Positions 53,530 through 61,662 of a stretch of DNA of 64,000 nucleotides are shown one piece after another. The DNA comes from Silanimonas sp044377035 (GTDB lineage: Bacteria; Pseudomonadota; Gammaproteobacteria; Xanthomonadales; Xanthomonadaceae), in assembly GCF_044377035.1 (NCBI RefSeq), contig NZ_JBILJW010000010.1:1-64000 (forward strand), written 5' to 3'. The stretch's first letter is position 1. Each line of letters starts with the position of its first letter. The notes below the pieces were generated by a model, which ran no database searches, had not been told where the DNA came from, and was given only the letters and a program-made list of their open reading frames with translations. Position numbers and translations under genes: made by a program.

Positions 53530-54501
53530 ATGGCTGAATTCGCCCTCATCGATCGCCTCCGCCAGCGCGCCGGGTCCCGCCCGGACGTGGCGCTGGGCAT
53601 TGGCGACGATGCCGCCCTGATCGAACCGCCAAAAGGCCAGCAGGTGGTGCTGGCCGTCGACACCCTCGTCGAAGGCGTGCATTTCGCGAAAGGCGTGCCG
53701 GCCTCGGCCATCGGCTGGAAGGCGCTGGCGGTCAACCTGTCCGACCTCGCGGCGATGGGCGCCGAGCCTGCCGTCGCCCTGCTGGCGCTGACCCTGCCGA
53801 CCGACGACACCGCCTTCGTCGACGAGTTCGCGACCGGTTTCAGCGCATTGGCTGACACCCATCGCGTCGCCCTCGTGGGCGGTGACACTACGCGCGGCCC
53901 GCTGGCCGCGAGCGTCACGGTCATGGGCTATGTACCGAAGGGCAAGGCGCTCACCCGCGCCGGTGCCGAAGCCGGCGACGACCTCTGGGTGACCGGCACC
54001 CTCGGCGATGCCGCCGGCGCCTTGGCCCTGTGGAAATCCGGTATCCCGATGCTGCGCACCGGCGTGCTGCGCGAGCGGCTCGACCGCCCGGCGCCGCGGC
54101 TCGGCGCGGGCCTCGCGCTGCGCGGTCTCGCCACCGCCTGCATCGACGTGAGCGATGGCTTCCTCGCCGATCTCGGGCACATCCTGGCCATGAGCGGCGT
54201 CGGGGCCGATGTCGAGGCCGACGCGCTGCCGCTGTCCCCGGCCTTGCTCGACGCTTTCCCCGACACGCCCACTCGTCGCGCCCTGCAGCTCACGGGCGGC
54301 GACGATTACGAACTCTGCTTCACGGCACCGGCGAAGAAGCGTGAGGCCGTACAGGCCGCGCTCGACGCCGTGGCCACGCCGGCCACGCGCGTGGGCCGCA
54401 TCACCGAAGGCGCCTCGCTGCGCCTGTTCGACGCCGATGGCCTGTCGCTGGCGCTGCCGCCGCGCCGCGGCTACGTCCATTTCGCCGGGGGCGCGGCATG
54501 A
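53530..54501 (+). CDS. thiL: Thiamine-monophosphate kinase
   Basis: 323-residue kinase making thiamine diphosphate. The conserved Mg-ATP acidic sites are visible: GIGDDAALI at 23-31, VDTLVEGVHF, NLSDLAAMGA, LVGGDTTRG, IDVSDGFLADL and TGGDDYELCF. ATG at 53530, 26 nt after nusB. Overlaps pgpA by ATGA. Confidence 0.96.
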   Translation: MAEFALIDRLRQRAGSRPDVALGIGDDAALIEPPKGQQVVLAVDTLVEGVHFAKGVPASAIGWKALAVNLSDLAAMGAEPAVALLALTLPTDDTAFVDEFATGFSALADTHRVALVGGDTTRGPLAASVTVMGYVPKGKALTRAGAEAGDDLWVTGTLGDAAGALALWKSGIPMLRTGVLRERLDRPAPRLGAGLALRGLATACIDVSDGFLADLGHILAMSGVGADVEADALPLSPALLDAFPDTPTRRALQLTGGDDYELCFTAPAKKREAVQAALDAVATPATRVGRITEGASLRLFDADGLSLALPPRRGYVHFAGGAA

Positions 54502-55001
54502 CGGTGCTGCCGGTCGGCACGCGCCGACGGATGATGCGGCACCCGCGCGGATGGATCGCCGCCGGTTTCGGCGCCGGGTTCTCGCCCAAGGCCCCGGGGA
54601 CGGTGGGTTCGATCGTCGCCATCCTGCCTTGGTGGCTTTGGATGAACGACCTCGCCCCGCGCGATTACGCGGCCGTGCTGATCCTCGCCTTCGCGGTCGG
54701 CGTGTGGGCCGCGCGCTGGGCGATCCGCGAAAGCCGCATCGAAGACCCCTCGCTCGTCGTCTGGGATGAATTCGTCGGGATGTGGCTGGCGCTGTGGCTG
54801 CTGCCGCGCGAATGGCCGTGGGTCCTGGCCGCCTTCGTGCTGTTCCGCCTGTTCGACATCTGGAAACCCTGGCCGGTGCGCTGGGCCGACCGTTCGCTGA
54901 AAGGCGGCTTCGGCACGATGGTCGACGATGCGCTGGCGGGCCTGATGGCCTTCGGCGTGCTGCAGGTGGCCTTGGCCCTCTGGCCGATGCTGCGCGGCTA
55001 G
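54498..55001 (+). CDS. pgpA: Phosphatidylglycerophosphatase A
   Basis: 167-residue inner-membrane phosphatase of phospholipid synthesis. Family motifs: GFGAGFSPKAPGTVGS near residue 24, VVWDEFVGMW near 78, FRLFDIWKPWPVRWADR near 115 and FGTMVDDALAG. Four helices are expected. Coupled to thiL; its 3' end overlaps the convergent yraN by 4 bp. Confidence 0.95.
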   Translation: MTVLPVGTRRRMMRHPRGWIAAGFGAGFSPKAPGTVGSIVAILPWWLWMNDLAPRDYAAVLILAFAVGVWAARWAIRESRIEDPSLVVWDEFVGMWLALWLLPREWPWVLAAFVLFRLFDIWKPWPVRWADRSLKGGFGTMVDDALAGLMAFGVLQVALALWPMLRG

Positions 55002-55408
55002 AGATCGTCCAGGGAAAACGCACCGCGCACCCAGCGCGGTTCCTCGCCGCCATCAAAGCCGACCACGTCGAACCGGCAATCGCGCCGGGCATGCCGCGGC
55101 TCGCGCTGCAGGTAGAGCCGCGCGGCGAGAACGAGCTTTCGTGCCTTGCGCGCGTCGACGCTGTCGAGCGCATCGCCGAAGTCGCTTCGTCCACGACGGC
55201 GCACTTCGACGAACACCAGCGTTTCGCCGTCGAGCATCACGAGATCCAGCTCGCCGCCCTTGAAGCGGACGTTGCGCGCTAGCGGACGCAAGCCGCGTGC
55301 GGCGAGGAAGGCGAGGGCGGCCGACTCACCGGCGTCGCCAAGCTGCTGCGCCCGGGTGCGCGTCGCTGCCTCGGGTGGGCCGGGTGTCGTTCGGTGCGGC
55401 GCATCCAT
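54998..55408 (-). CDS. yraN: UPF0102 (YraN) nuclease-fold protein
   Basis: 136-residue protein of the UPF0102 family, with a restriction-endonuclease-like fold. The catalytic-type acidic pattern is partly visible: GELDLVMLDG and VFVEVRRRG. The N-terminal 20 residues (Pro/Thr/Arg-rich) are not conserved, so a slightly later start is possible. The function in Gram-negative bacteria is unresolved. It lies 26 bp downstream of lpoA, as in E. coli yraM-yraN. Confidence 0.9.
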   Translation of the reverse strand: MDAPHRTTPGPPEAATRTRAQQLGDAGESAALAFLAARGLRPLARNVRFKGGELDLVMLDGETLVFVEVRRRGRSDFGDALDSVDARKARKLVLAARLYLQREPRHARRDCRFDVVGFDGGEEPRWVRGAFSLDDL

Positions 55409-55434
55409 GCGCGTTGTCCTTGGGGGTTCGAGGC

Positions 55435-57168
55435 TCAGGGCGTCGGCGGGGGCGTGGCGTCCACCGGCATCAGCGCGCCGTCCGAGGCGCGGCGCGTCAC
55501 GCCACCGCTGTACTCGGCCCAGGCCGGCACGCGCTCGACGATGCCGGCGGCATCGATGCCGAGCTCGCCCGTGGCGCCACGCAGCTGCGCACCGCCGCGC
55601 AGGGCGTCGAGGTAGGTCGCTACTTTCCAGGCGTCGAAACCGAAGGCGAACAGGCGCGCGGCGCTGCCGCGCGCGCTGGGCAGGCGACGGCCGAGGCTTT
55701 CCGCATCACCGGGGCCGACGAGGTCGCCGAGCAGCCAGGGCAGTTCGGGGTACTGCAGGCCGTCGAGCTCGCGATCGAGTCGAGGTTCGCCGCCGGACTG
55801 CACCAGCGAGGTGGCCAACACCGGTAGGGCGGCCAAACCGGCCTCCTCGCGCTGCGGCATCAGGATGCGCAGGGCCGGAGCGCGGGCCGCGACGAACAGC
55901 GCCTGTGCGCGGGTGCCGTGGTTCGCCAGCGTGGCCAGCCCCTCGGCGGCATTGCCGCCAAAGGCATCGATCGGTGCGACCGCCAACAGTTCGCCGCCCT
56001 CGGCGACGAAGCGCTCGCGGAAGCCGGCCAGCGCGCGCTGGGCACTGTCGTCGCTCTCGGCGATCGCCACCGCCCGGGTCAGGCCGCGTTCGATCAGGCG
56101 CTGCGCGACCGCGGCGCCCTCGTCCTCGGCGGCGAGGGCGAAGCTGCCGCCGCCGGCCGTTGCCACCGGCGTGCGGTTCAGCGCCAGCCACGTGGCGGTG
56201 CCGAGCGGTGCGGCGGCCAGGGCCGCCACTTCCTCGCGCCCGAGTGGGCCCACCAGCAGGTCGGCGCCTTCGGCCGCGGCGCGGTCGCGCGCGGCCTTCG
56301 CACCGTCCACCGTGCCTTGGGTGTCATGGAAGGCGATGGCCGGGCGCGTGCGCGCTTCGGCGTAGTAGGCCGCCAAAAGGCCGTCGCGCACCGCGAGGCC
56401 GGCCGGCGCGAGTTCGCCGCTGAGCGGCAGCAGCACCGCCATGCGGCGTGGCGGGTGGTAACCGTCCGAGGCCGGCGGCGGGCGATCCGCAGCGGCGGGC
56501 GCCGCGGCGGCGCGGGTGACGGCCAGGCCGCGACGGCGTGCCTCGCGAAGGGCCAGCGGCAGCACCGCGGCGGCGTCGTCGAGGAAGCCAGCCTGCTGGG
56601 CCAGGGCGGCATCCGGCACCGACTTCAGTTGGCGCTCGGCGTCGCGCAGCGCGGCGGCGCGATCGGCCCCCTGCAGCAACCCGGCGCGTTCGGCGAGGGC
56701 GGCGGCCATGCCGAAGCGGTCGCCCGTGGCATCGAGCGCGCGGGCGCGCAAGGCCAACCAGTCGGCCATCCGCCCGCCGGGCACGAGGGCGCGGTCCTGC
56801 TGCAGCAGCGCAAGGGCCTCGGCGCCGCGACCATCGTCCAGCGCGAAGGCTGCGGTGAGCAGGTCGTGGCGGAACTGGTCCTCGGGCGTGAGCCGCCGGC
56901 GCGGCGCCTCCGCGAGTTCGGCGCGGGCCCCCGCGGCATCGCCGGCCCGGCGCAGGGCCTCCGCGGCGTTCAGGCGCGCCATGGCGAGGTCGGCGCCGCG
57001 CGAGCTGGCGGCAATCGAGCGCCAGGCCTGCGCGGCCTCGGTGTGGCGACCCTGCGCGTCGAGTGCGCGCGCCTGGGATTCCGCGGGCGTGGCCTGTCGC
57101 GACGTGGGCGCGCTGGCGCAGCCGGCGAGCGAAACAGCGAGGAGGGCGAGGAGCAGCCAGCGGGCCAT
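55435..57168 (-). CDS. lpoA: Penicillin-binding protein activator LpoA
   Basis: 577-residue outer-membrane lipoprotein that reaches through the periplasm to activate PBP1A. Signal peptide ends LAGC with Cys17. The N-terminal TPR-like helical domain (about 25-210) is rich in Ala. The C-terminal periplasmic-binding-protein-like domain (about 240-560) starts MAVLLPLSGELAPAGLAVRDG, typical of LpoA. Divergent from rsmI with a 10-bp perfect palindrome between the two starts. Confidence 0.92.
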   Translation of the reverse strand: MARWLLLALLAVSLAGCASAPTSRQATPAESQARALDAQGRHTEAAQAWRSIAASSRGADLAMARLNAAEALRRAGDAAGARAELAEAPRRRLTPEDQFRHDLLTAAFALDDGRGAEALALLQQDRALVPGGRMADWLALRARALDATGDRFGMAAALAERAGLLQGADRAAALRDAERQLKSVPDAALAQQAGFLDDAAAVLPLALREARRRGLAVTRAAAAPAAADRPPPASDGYHPPRRMAVLLPLSGELAPAGLAVRDGLLAAYYAEARTRPAIAFHDTQGTVDGAKAARDRAAAEGADLLVGPLGREEVAALAAAPLGTATWLALNRTPVATAGGGSFALAAEDEGAAVAQRLIERGLTRAVAIAESDDSAQRALAGFRERFVAEGGELLAVAPIDAFGGNAAEGLATLANHGTRAQALFVAARAPALRILMPQREEAGLAALPVLATSLVQSGGEPRLDRELDGLQYPELPWLLGDLVGPGDAESLGRRLPSARGSAARLFAFGFDAWKVATYLDALRGGAQLRGATGELGIDAAGIVERVPAWAEYSGGVTRRASDGALMPVDATPPPTP

Positions 57169-57180
57169 GCGGGGGAATCT

Positions 57181-57214
57181 CGGTGAGCCGGGCCTAGAAT
57201 GATACGGCTCACCG
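57181..57214. promoter_or_regulatory. Perfect 10-bp palindrome enclosing face-to-face -10 elements of lpoA and rsmI
   Basis: CGGTGAGCCG (57181-57190) and CGGCTCACCG (57205-57214) are exact inverted repeats 14 nt apart. The spacer carries TAGAAT on the plus strand (57195-57200, for rsmI) and TATCAT on the minus strand (57199-57204, for lpoA). A regulator bound here would affect both genes. The right arm touches the rsmI ribosome site GGGAGGA. Confidence 0.5.
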
Positions 57215-57224
57215 GGAGGACTCG

Positions 57225-58064
57225 ATGTCGGAAATCGTCGCTGGAACGCTTTACGTGGTGGCGACGCCCATCGGGAACCTCGGCGACCTCACGCCCCGGG
57301 CTCGCGAGGTGCTGGGCGGCGTGACTGCCATCGGTGCGGAAGACACCCGCAACACGGGCGTGCTGCTGGGCCAGTTCGGCATCGGTACCCCGCTGATCGC
57401 CGTGCACGACCACAACGAGGGCGACATCGCCGCGAAGCTGGTGGCCCGGCTGCAGGCCGGCGACAGCCTGGCCCTGGTGTCGGACGCCGGTACGCCGTTG
57501 GTCAGCGATCCGGGCTACCGGCTGGTGCGCGCGGTGCGCGAGGCGGGCCTGCCCGTGGTGCCGGTGCCTGGCGCCTGCGCGGCCATTGCCGCGCTGAGCG
57601 TGGCCGGTATTCCCAGCGACCGCTTCTGTTTCGAGGGCTTCCTGCCGGCGAAAGGCGGTGCACGCCGCGAGCGCTTGGGCGAGCTGCTGTCGGAAACGCG
57701 AACGCTGGTGTTCTACGAGAGTTCGCACCGCATCGAGGAGTCGCTGGCCGACCTCGTCGCGGTGTTCGGCGCCGAGCGCGAAGCCACGCTGGGCCGCGAA
57801 CTCACCAAGCGCTTCGAGACCCTGCTGGGTCCCACGCTCGCTGCGATCCAGCAGGCCGTGGCCAGTGATGCGAACCAGCGCAAGGGCGAGTTCGTGCTGG
57901 TGGTGCGCGGCAGCGTCGACCGCGAGGCGGCGCAGCTGGCCGAGGGCAAGCGCCTTTACGCGAAGCTCGCCATCCACCTGAAGCCCTCGCAGGCCGCGAA
58001 GTTGGCGGCCGAATTGAGCGGCGCACCGCGCAAGGCGCTGTACGTGGGTGGCGATTCCGACTGA
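57225..58064 (+). CDS. rsmI: 16S rRNA (cytidine-1402 2'-O)-methyltransferase RsmI
   Basis: 279-residue SAM-dependent tetrapyrrole-methylase-fold enzyme that modifies C1402 in the ribosomal P site. LYVVATPIGNLGDLTPRA at the N-terminus, AEDTRNTGVLL near 40, VSDAGTPLVSDPGYRLV near 85 and VFYESSHRIEESL near 165 are diagnostic. GGGAGGA lies 4 nt before the ATG. Divergent from lpoA, upstream of rnpB. Confidence 0.96.
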   Translation: MSEIVAGTLYVVATPIGNLGDLTPRAREVLGGVTAIGAEDTRNTGVLLGQFGIGTPLIAVHDHNEGDIAAKLVARLQAGDSLALVSDAGTPLVSDPGYRLVRAVREAGLPVVPVPGACAAIAALSVAGIPSDRFCFEGFLPAKGGARRERLGELLSETRTLVFYESSHRIEESLADLVAVFGAEREATLGRELTKRFETLLGPTLAAIQQAVASDANQRKGEFVLVVRGSVDREAAQLAEGKRLYAKLAIHLKPSQAAKLAAELSGAPRKALYVGGDSD

Positions 58065-58124
58065 TCGGCGGCCTGCGCGCCACGCGCGACAGCGCCCATT
58101 CCGTTTCGGGGTGCGTCTGACGCG

Positions 58125-58130
58125 TACACT
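58125..58130 (+). promoter_or_regulatory. -10 element of rnpB
   Basis: TACACT in GCGTACACTGCG, with the RNA 5' end expected 7-8 nt downstream at about 58138. The -35 is not recognisable. Confidence 0.5.
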
Positions 58131-58137
58131 GCGCCCT

Positions 58138-58509
58138 GACGGAGTCGGCCAGGCAGTCGCGTCGGGAGCAATCCCGCCGAGGAAAGTCCGGGCTCCATAG
58201 GGCAGAGTGCCAGGTAACGCCTGGGCGGCGCGAGCCGACGGAAAGTGCAACAGAGAATAGACCGCCGAACGGCCCGCAAGGGTGCGTGGTCAGGGTGAAA
58301 CGGTGGGGTAAGAGCCCACCGCCTGCGGGGCCAACGCCGCAGGGCACGGCAAACCCCACTCGGAGCAAGACCAAATAGGGGTGCATTGGGTTGGCCCGGC
58401 CCGCACCCGGGTAGGTTGCTGGAGCGGCATCGCGAGGTGTCGCCGAGAGGAATGGCTGCCGGCACCGGCAACGGTGCTTACAGAACCCGGCTTATCGGCC
58501 GGCTCCGTC
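58138..58509 (+). ncRNA. rnpB: RNase P RNA (bacterial type A)
   Basis: About 372-nt catalytic RNA of RNase P that trims tRNA 5' leaders. The ends pair as helix P1 (GACGGAGTCGGCC with GGCCGGCTCCGTC). Conserved cores are present: GAGGAAAGTCCGGGCTCC near 58180, ACAGAGAATAGACCGCC near 58250, GGTAAGAGCCCACCG, and the 3' block ACAGAACCCGGCTTATCGG. Size matches the E. coli RNA (377 nt). The next coding start is only 13 nt after the 3' end. Confidence 0.95.
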
Positions 58510-58522
58510 ACCCTCTTCATCG

Positions 58523-59254
58523 ATGGATGCAGGCGTGGATTACGTGTTCGACCCGGCCGCCCTCGCGGCCCTCGCGAAGGCGCGCGCGGCGGAATACGCC
58601 GCGGCCGATCCTTATCCCCACGCGGTGTTCGACGGTTTGCTGCGCCTCGAGGCCGCCGAGGCGCTGGCCCACGAATTCCCGCGCCCCGAAGACCCGGTGG
58701 GTTGGGACCACTACGGCTACGAGGGTTTCGAGAAGAAGATCGCGACGTCCAAGGAGCAGTTGTTGCCGCCGCTGGTGCGTCGCACGCTGCAGGAGCTCAA
58801 CACCGCGCCCTTCATCGAATTCCTCGAGGTGCTGACGGGCATCGAGGGGCTGATCCCCGACCCGACGATGCTCGGCGGCGGCATCCACCTGAGCCGTCCC
58901 GGCGACCTGCTGGGCATCCATGCCGACTTCAACTGGCATCCGAAGCTCAAGCTGCACCGTCGCATCAACTTGCTCATCTACCTCAATCCCGGCTGGGACA
59001 CGGCTTGGGGCAGCGACCTCGAGCTGTGGGACACGACGGCCAGCCGCTGCGTGCGCAGCATCGCGCCGCTGATGAACCGCGCGGTCGTGTTCAACACGCG
59101 TAGCGACACGTTCCACGGCCATCCGCGGCCTTTGGCTTGCCCTGAAGGCACGTTCCGGCGGTCGATCGCGGCCTACTACTACACGGCCGAGCGCCCCGCG
59201 GATGAGATCCGCGATCCGCACAACACGCGCTACAAGGGCCTGCACCTCGACTGA
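58523..59254 (+). CDS. 2-oxoglutarate / Fe(II)-dependent oxygenase
   Basis: 243-residue oxygenase of the prolyl-4-hydroxylase-like superfamily. Iron ligands H133 and D135 (GIHADFNWHP) and H198 (DTFHGHP); R212 or R213 in GTFRRSIAAYYYT would bind 2-oxoglutarate. The double-stranded beta-helix strands HRRINLLIYLNPGW and RAVVFNTRSDTFHG fit. Substrate unknown; related proteins hydroxylate proteins or small molecules. It starts 13 nt after rnpB, leaving no room for its own promoter or for an rnpB terminator. Confidence 0.85.
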   Translation: MDAGVDYVFDPAALAALAKARAAEYAAADPYPHAVFDGLLRLEAAEALAHEFPRPEDPVGWDHYGYEGFEKKIATSKEQLLPPLVRRTLQELNTAPFIEFLEVLTGIEGLIPDPTMLGGGIHLSRPGDLLGIHADFNWHPKLKLHRRINLLIYLNPGWDTAWGSDLELWDTTASRCVRSIAPLMNRAVVFNTRSDTFHGHPRPLACPEGTFRRSIAAYYYTAERPADEIRDPHNTRYKGLHLD

Positions 59255-59260
59255 GGCCCC

Positions 59261-59282
59261 CGCGACGCTCCAGAGCGTCGCG
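59261..59282 (+). terminator. Perfect 9-bp hairpin after the oxygenase gene
   Basis: CGCGACGCT and AGCGTCGCG around a CCAG loop, beginning 6 nt after the stop codon. Strong GC stem but no T-run. Confidence 0.5.
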
Positions 59283-59355
59283 CTGCACTGCGGTTTGCCA
59301 ATCGCGGCCGTGGCAGCCACCCTTGCCGGCGCACTCGCCGTCAGGACGCTCGCCC

Positions 59356-61476
59356 ATGCCGCTTCGCCCGTTGCCGTCGTCGTTCCCGCGCGCCTTCGCG
59401 CTCGCCCTCACGCTGGCACTCGTTGCGCCACTGCACGCGGCCCCGCCATCGCCGGCGGTCGCCAGCGCGGACGCGACGCCTGCGACGATCTCGAACAGCG
59501 TGCGCTTCGAAAGCGCGGATCTCTTCGCCATGGAGACCGCCGGCGACGCGCAGATCTCGCCGGACGGTCGCCGCATCGTCTATGTGCGCACGCGCTACGA
59601 CGTGATGAAGGACCGGCCGGTCGCCAACCTGTGGATCGTCGATGCCGAGGGCGGACGTTCCGCGCATCGCCCGCTGCGCTCCGACGGCGACATCCACCGC
59701 TCGCCGCGCTGGTCGCCGGACGGCACGCGCCTCGCCTTCATCTCGAGCAGCGACGGCAAGCCGCAGGTGTTCGTGCGCTGGATGGACAGCGGGCAGACCG
59801 CGCGCATCACCGACCTCGTGGAAGCGCCGGGCGACCTCACGTGGTCGCCGGATGGCACGCAGCTCGCCTTCATCGCTTTCGTGGCGTCCAAGCCGGCGAC
59901 GATGGCCGCGCCGCCGGCCAAGCCCGAGGGCGCGGAGTGGGCCGATCCGGTGACGGTCGTCGACCGCGCGGTGTTCCGCATGGATGGCGAAGGGGTTCTG
60001 CGCAGCGGCAGTACGCATGTCTTCATCGTGCCGGCCGAAGGCGGCACGCCGCGCGCCCTGACCTCCGGCGACGCCGACCATGGCGGCCCGCTGGCCTTCT
60101 CGTCCGACGGTCGCACGCTCCATGTCTCGGCGAATCGCCGCGCCGACCGCGAGCAGGCGCCGCTGGATTCGGAGATCCACGCCATCGACGTTGCCAGTGG
60201 CGCGCTGCGCACGCTGACGCGTCGCGACGGCCCGGACGCGAACCCCGCGGTGTCGCCGGACGGAAAGCGCATCGCCTATCTCGGCTTCGACGATCGCCGC
60301 GTCAGTCACCAGCACCATCGGCTCTACGTGATGGATGCGGACGGCGGTAACGTGCGCGATCTCACCGGCGAGCACGATCTCGATTTCGAGCAGCCGACCT
60401 GGTCGGCGGACGGCAGGCACCTGTACGTGGCCTTCGACCAGCGCGGCGTGCGCAAGCTGGGACGCATCGCGATGGACGGCTCGCTCGAGGTGATCGCGTC
60501 GCCGCTCGGTGCCAGCGATGTCGGCCGCCCGTACACCGGCGGTGGCTTCTCGGTGTCGCGCGACGGCCGCTTCGCCTTCGTGCATGCGTCGACCGCGCGG
60601 CCCGGCGACGTGGCCGTCAGCGACGCGCGCGGCCGCGTGCGGACGCTCACTGCCATCAACGAGGATCTCTTCGCGCACAAGACGCTCGGCAAGGTCGAAA
60701 CCATCACCTGGGCCTCGTCGCATGACGGCAAAGAGATCGAAGGCTGGCTGGTGACGCCGCCCGGCTTCGATCCGTCGAAGCGCTACCCGCTGCTGCTCGA
60801 GATCCACGGCGGCCCGCACACGGCCTATGGCCCGGTGTTCAGCGTGGAAGTGCAGCGATTCGCCGCGGCAGGTTACGTGGTGCTCTACGCCAACCCGCGC
60901 GGCAGCACGAGCTACGGCGAGGAATTCGCCAACAGCATCCACCTCGCGTATCCGGGCTTCGACTACGACGACCTGATGTCGGGCGTGGACGCGGTGATCG
61001 CCCGCGGCTTCATCGACGAGAAGAACCTCTTCGTCACAGGCGGCTCCGGCGGCGGCGTGCTCACCGCGTGGATCGTCGGCAAGACCGACCGCTTCCGTGC
61101 GGCGGTCGTCGCCAAGCCGGTGATCAACTGGACCAGCTTCGTGCTGACGGCGGACATGACGCCGTACTTCCACCGCCACTGGTTCAAGGGCTTTCCCTGG
61201 GAGTCGCAGGCGGACTACTGGGCGCGCTCGCCGCTCTCGCTGGTGGGCAACGTGAAGACGCCGACGATGCTGCTGACCGGCGAGGCCGACTACCGCACCC
61301 CGATGGGCGAGACCGAGCAGTACTTCCAGGCCCTGCGCCTGCGGGGGGTGCCCACCGCCATGGTCCGGGTGCCGGAGGCGTCTCATGGCCTGACGGGACG
61401 GCCCAGCCAGTTCATCGCCAAGATCGACAACATCCTGGCGTGGTTCGAGCGCTACCGGCAGCCCGCCGAGGAGTGA
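59356..61476 (+). CDS. Secreted S9 family prolyl oligopeptidase-type peptidase
   Basis: 706-residue exported serine peptidase of the dipeptidyl/acylaminoacyl peptidase group. Signal peptide about 1-32 (FALALTLALVAPLHA). A WD40-like beta-propeller (about 50-400, repeated WSPDGT and SPDGRR units) gates the alpha/beta hydrolase domain with catalytic S564 (GGSGGG), D645 (GEADYRTP) and H677 (EASHGLTG). The ATG at 59356 gives a clean signal peptide; an in-frame ATG 33 nt upstream does not. Such enzymes clip short peptides in the periplasm or outside the cell. Confidence 0.93.
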   Translation: MPLRPLPSSFPRAFALALTLALVAPLHAAPPSPAVASADATPATISNSVRFESADLFAMETAGDAQISPDGRRIVYVRTRYDVMKDRPVANLWIVDAEGGRSAHRPLRSDGDIHRSPRWSPDGTRLAFISSSDGKPQVFVRWMDSGQTARITDLVEAPGDLTWSPDGTQLAFIAFVASKPATMAAPPAKPEGAEWADPVTVVDRAVFRMDGEGVLRSGSTHVFIVPAEGGTPRALTSGDADHGGPLAFSSDGRTLHVSANRRADREQAPLDSEIHAIDVASGALRTLTRRDGPDANPAVSPDGKRIAYLGFDDRRVSHQHHRLYVMDADGGNVRDLTGEHDLDFEQPTWSADGRHLYVAFDQRGVRKLGRIAMDGSLEVIASPLGASDVGRPYTGGGFSVSRDGRFAFVHASTARPGDVAVSDARGRVRTLTAINEDLFAHKTLGKVETITWASSHDGKEIEGWLVTPPGFDPSKRYPLLLEIHGGPHTAYGPVFSVEVQRFAAAGYVVLYANPRGSTSYGEEFANSIHLAYPGFDYDDLMSGVDAVIARGFIDEKNLFVTGGSGGGVLTAWIVGKTDRFRAAVVAKPVINWTSFVLTADMTPYFHRHWFKGFPWESQADYWARSPLSLVGNVKTPTMLLTGEADYRTPMGETEQYFQALRLRGVPTAMVRVPEASHGLTGRPSQFIAKIDNILAWFERYRQPAEE

Positions 61477-61495
61477 ATCCAAGTAAAACAACGGC

Positions 61496-61504
61496 TGTGG
61501 ATAA
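61496..61504 (-). promoter_or_regulatory. Perfect DnaA box
   Basis: TGTGGATAA on the plus strand, that is TTATCCACA on the minus strand, the E. coli consensus R1-type box. It is followed 2 nt later by a 9-bp palindrome. It lies in the 186-bp AT-richer gap before mraZ, 72 nt upstream of the mraZ -35. Confidence 0.5.
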
Positions 61505-61506
61505 AT

Positions 61507-61527
61507 ACTTCAAGTAACACTTGAAGT
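61507..61527. promoter_or_regulatory. Palindrome upstream of mraZ
   Basis: ACTTCAAGT and ACTTGAAGT, 9-bp arms with an AAC spacer, about 50 nt before the mraZ -35. It may be an operator, or the terminator stem of the S9 peptidase gene (no T-run follows). Confidence 0.45.
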
Positions 61528-61575
61528 GTGGCGTAAGCGATTGATCCGCCAAGCGAATTTGCCTCCAAAAAGTCA

Positions 61576-61604
61576 TTGACACTCCCCTGACGCGGGCCTA
61601 CCGT
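61576..61604 (+). promoter_or_regulatory. Sigma-70 promoter of the mraZ division cluster
   Basis: Consensus TTGACA (61576-61581), 17-nt spacer, then TACCGT (61599-61604, three of six -10 positions). Expected start of transcription is near 61611, giving a leader of about 50 nt that contains the MraZ boxes. It is the best -35 to -10 pair in the window. Confidence 0.65.
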
Positions 61605-61623
61605 GGGCGCCTGAGGGAATTTC

Positions 61624-61648
61624 TGGTTTTTTGTGGGAGAAGGTGGGG
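61624..61648 (+). promoter_or_regulatory. MraZ boxes (10-bp-spaced TGGGN repeats)
   Basis: TGGTT (61624), TGGGA (61634) and TGGGG (61644) recur with an exact 10-bp period between the promoter and the mraZ ATG. MraZ proteins are known to bind TGGGN direct repeats with 5-nt spacers and repress their own operon; the first copy here is degenerate. Confidence 0.65.
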
Positions 61649-61662
61649 ATCCACCGACGGGC

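Noticed and set aside
61507..61527. Rho-independent terminator of the S9 peptidase gene
   Set aside because: The 9-bp stem is good, but no T-run follows and its position near a DnaA box and the mraZ promoter suits an operator equally well, so it is listed as a regulatory palindrome instead.
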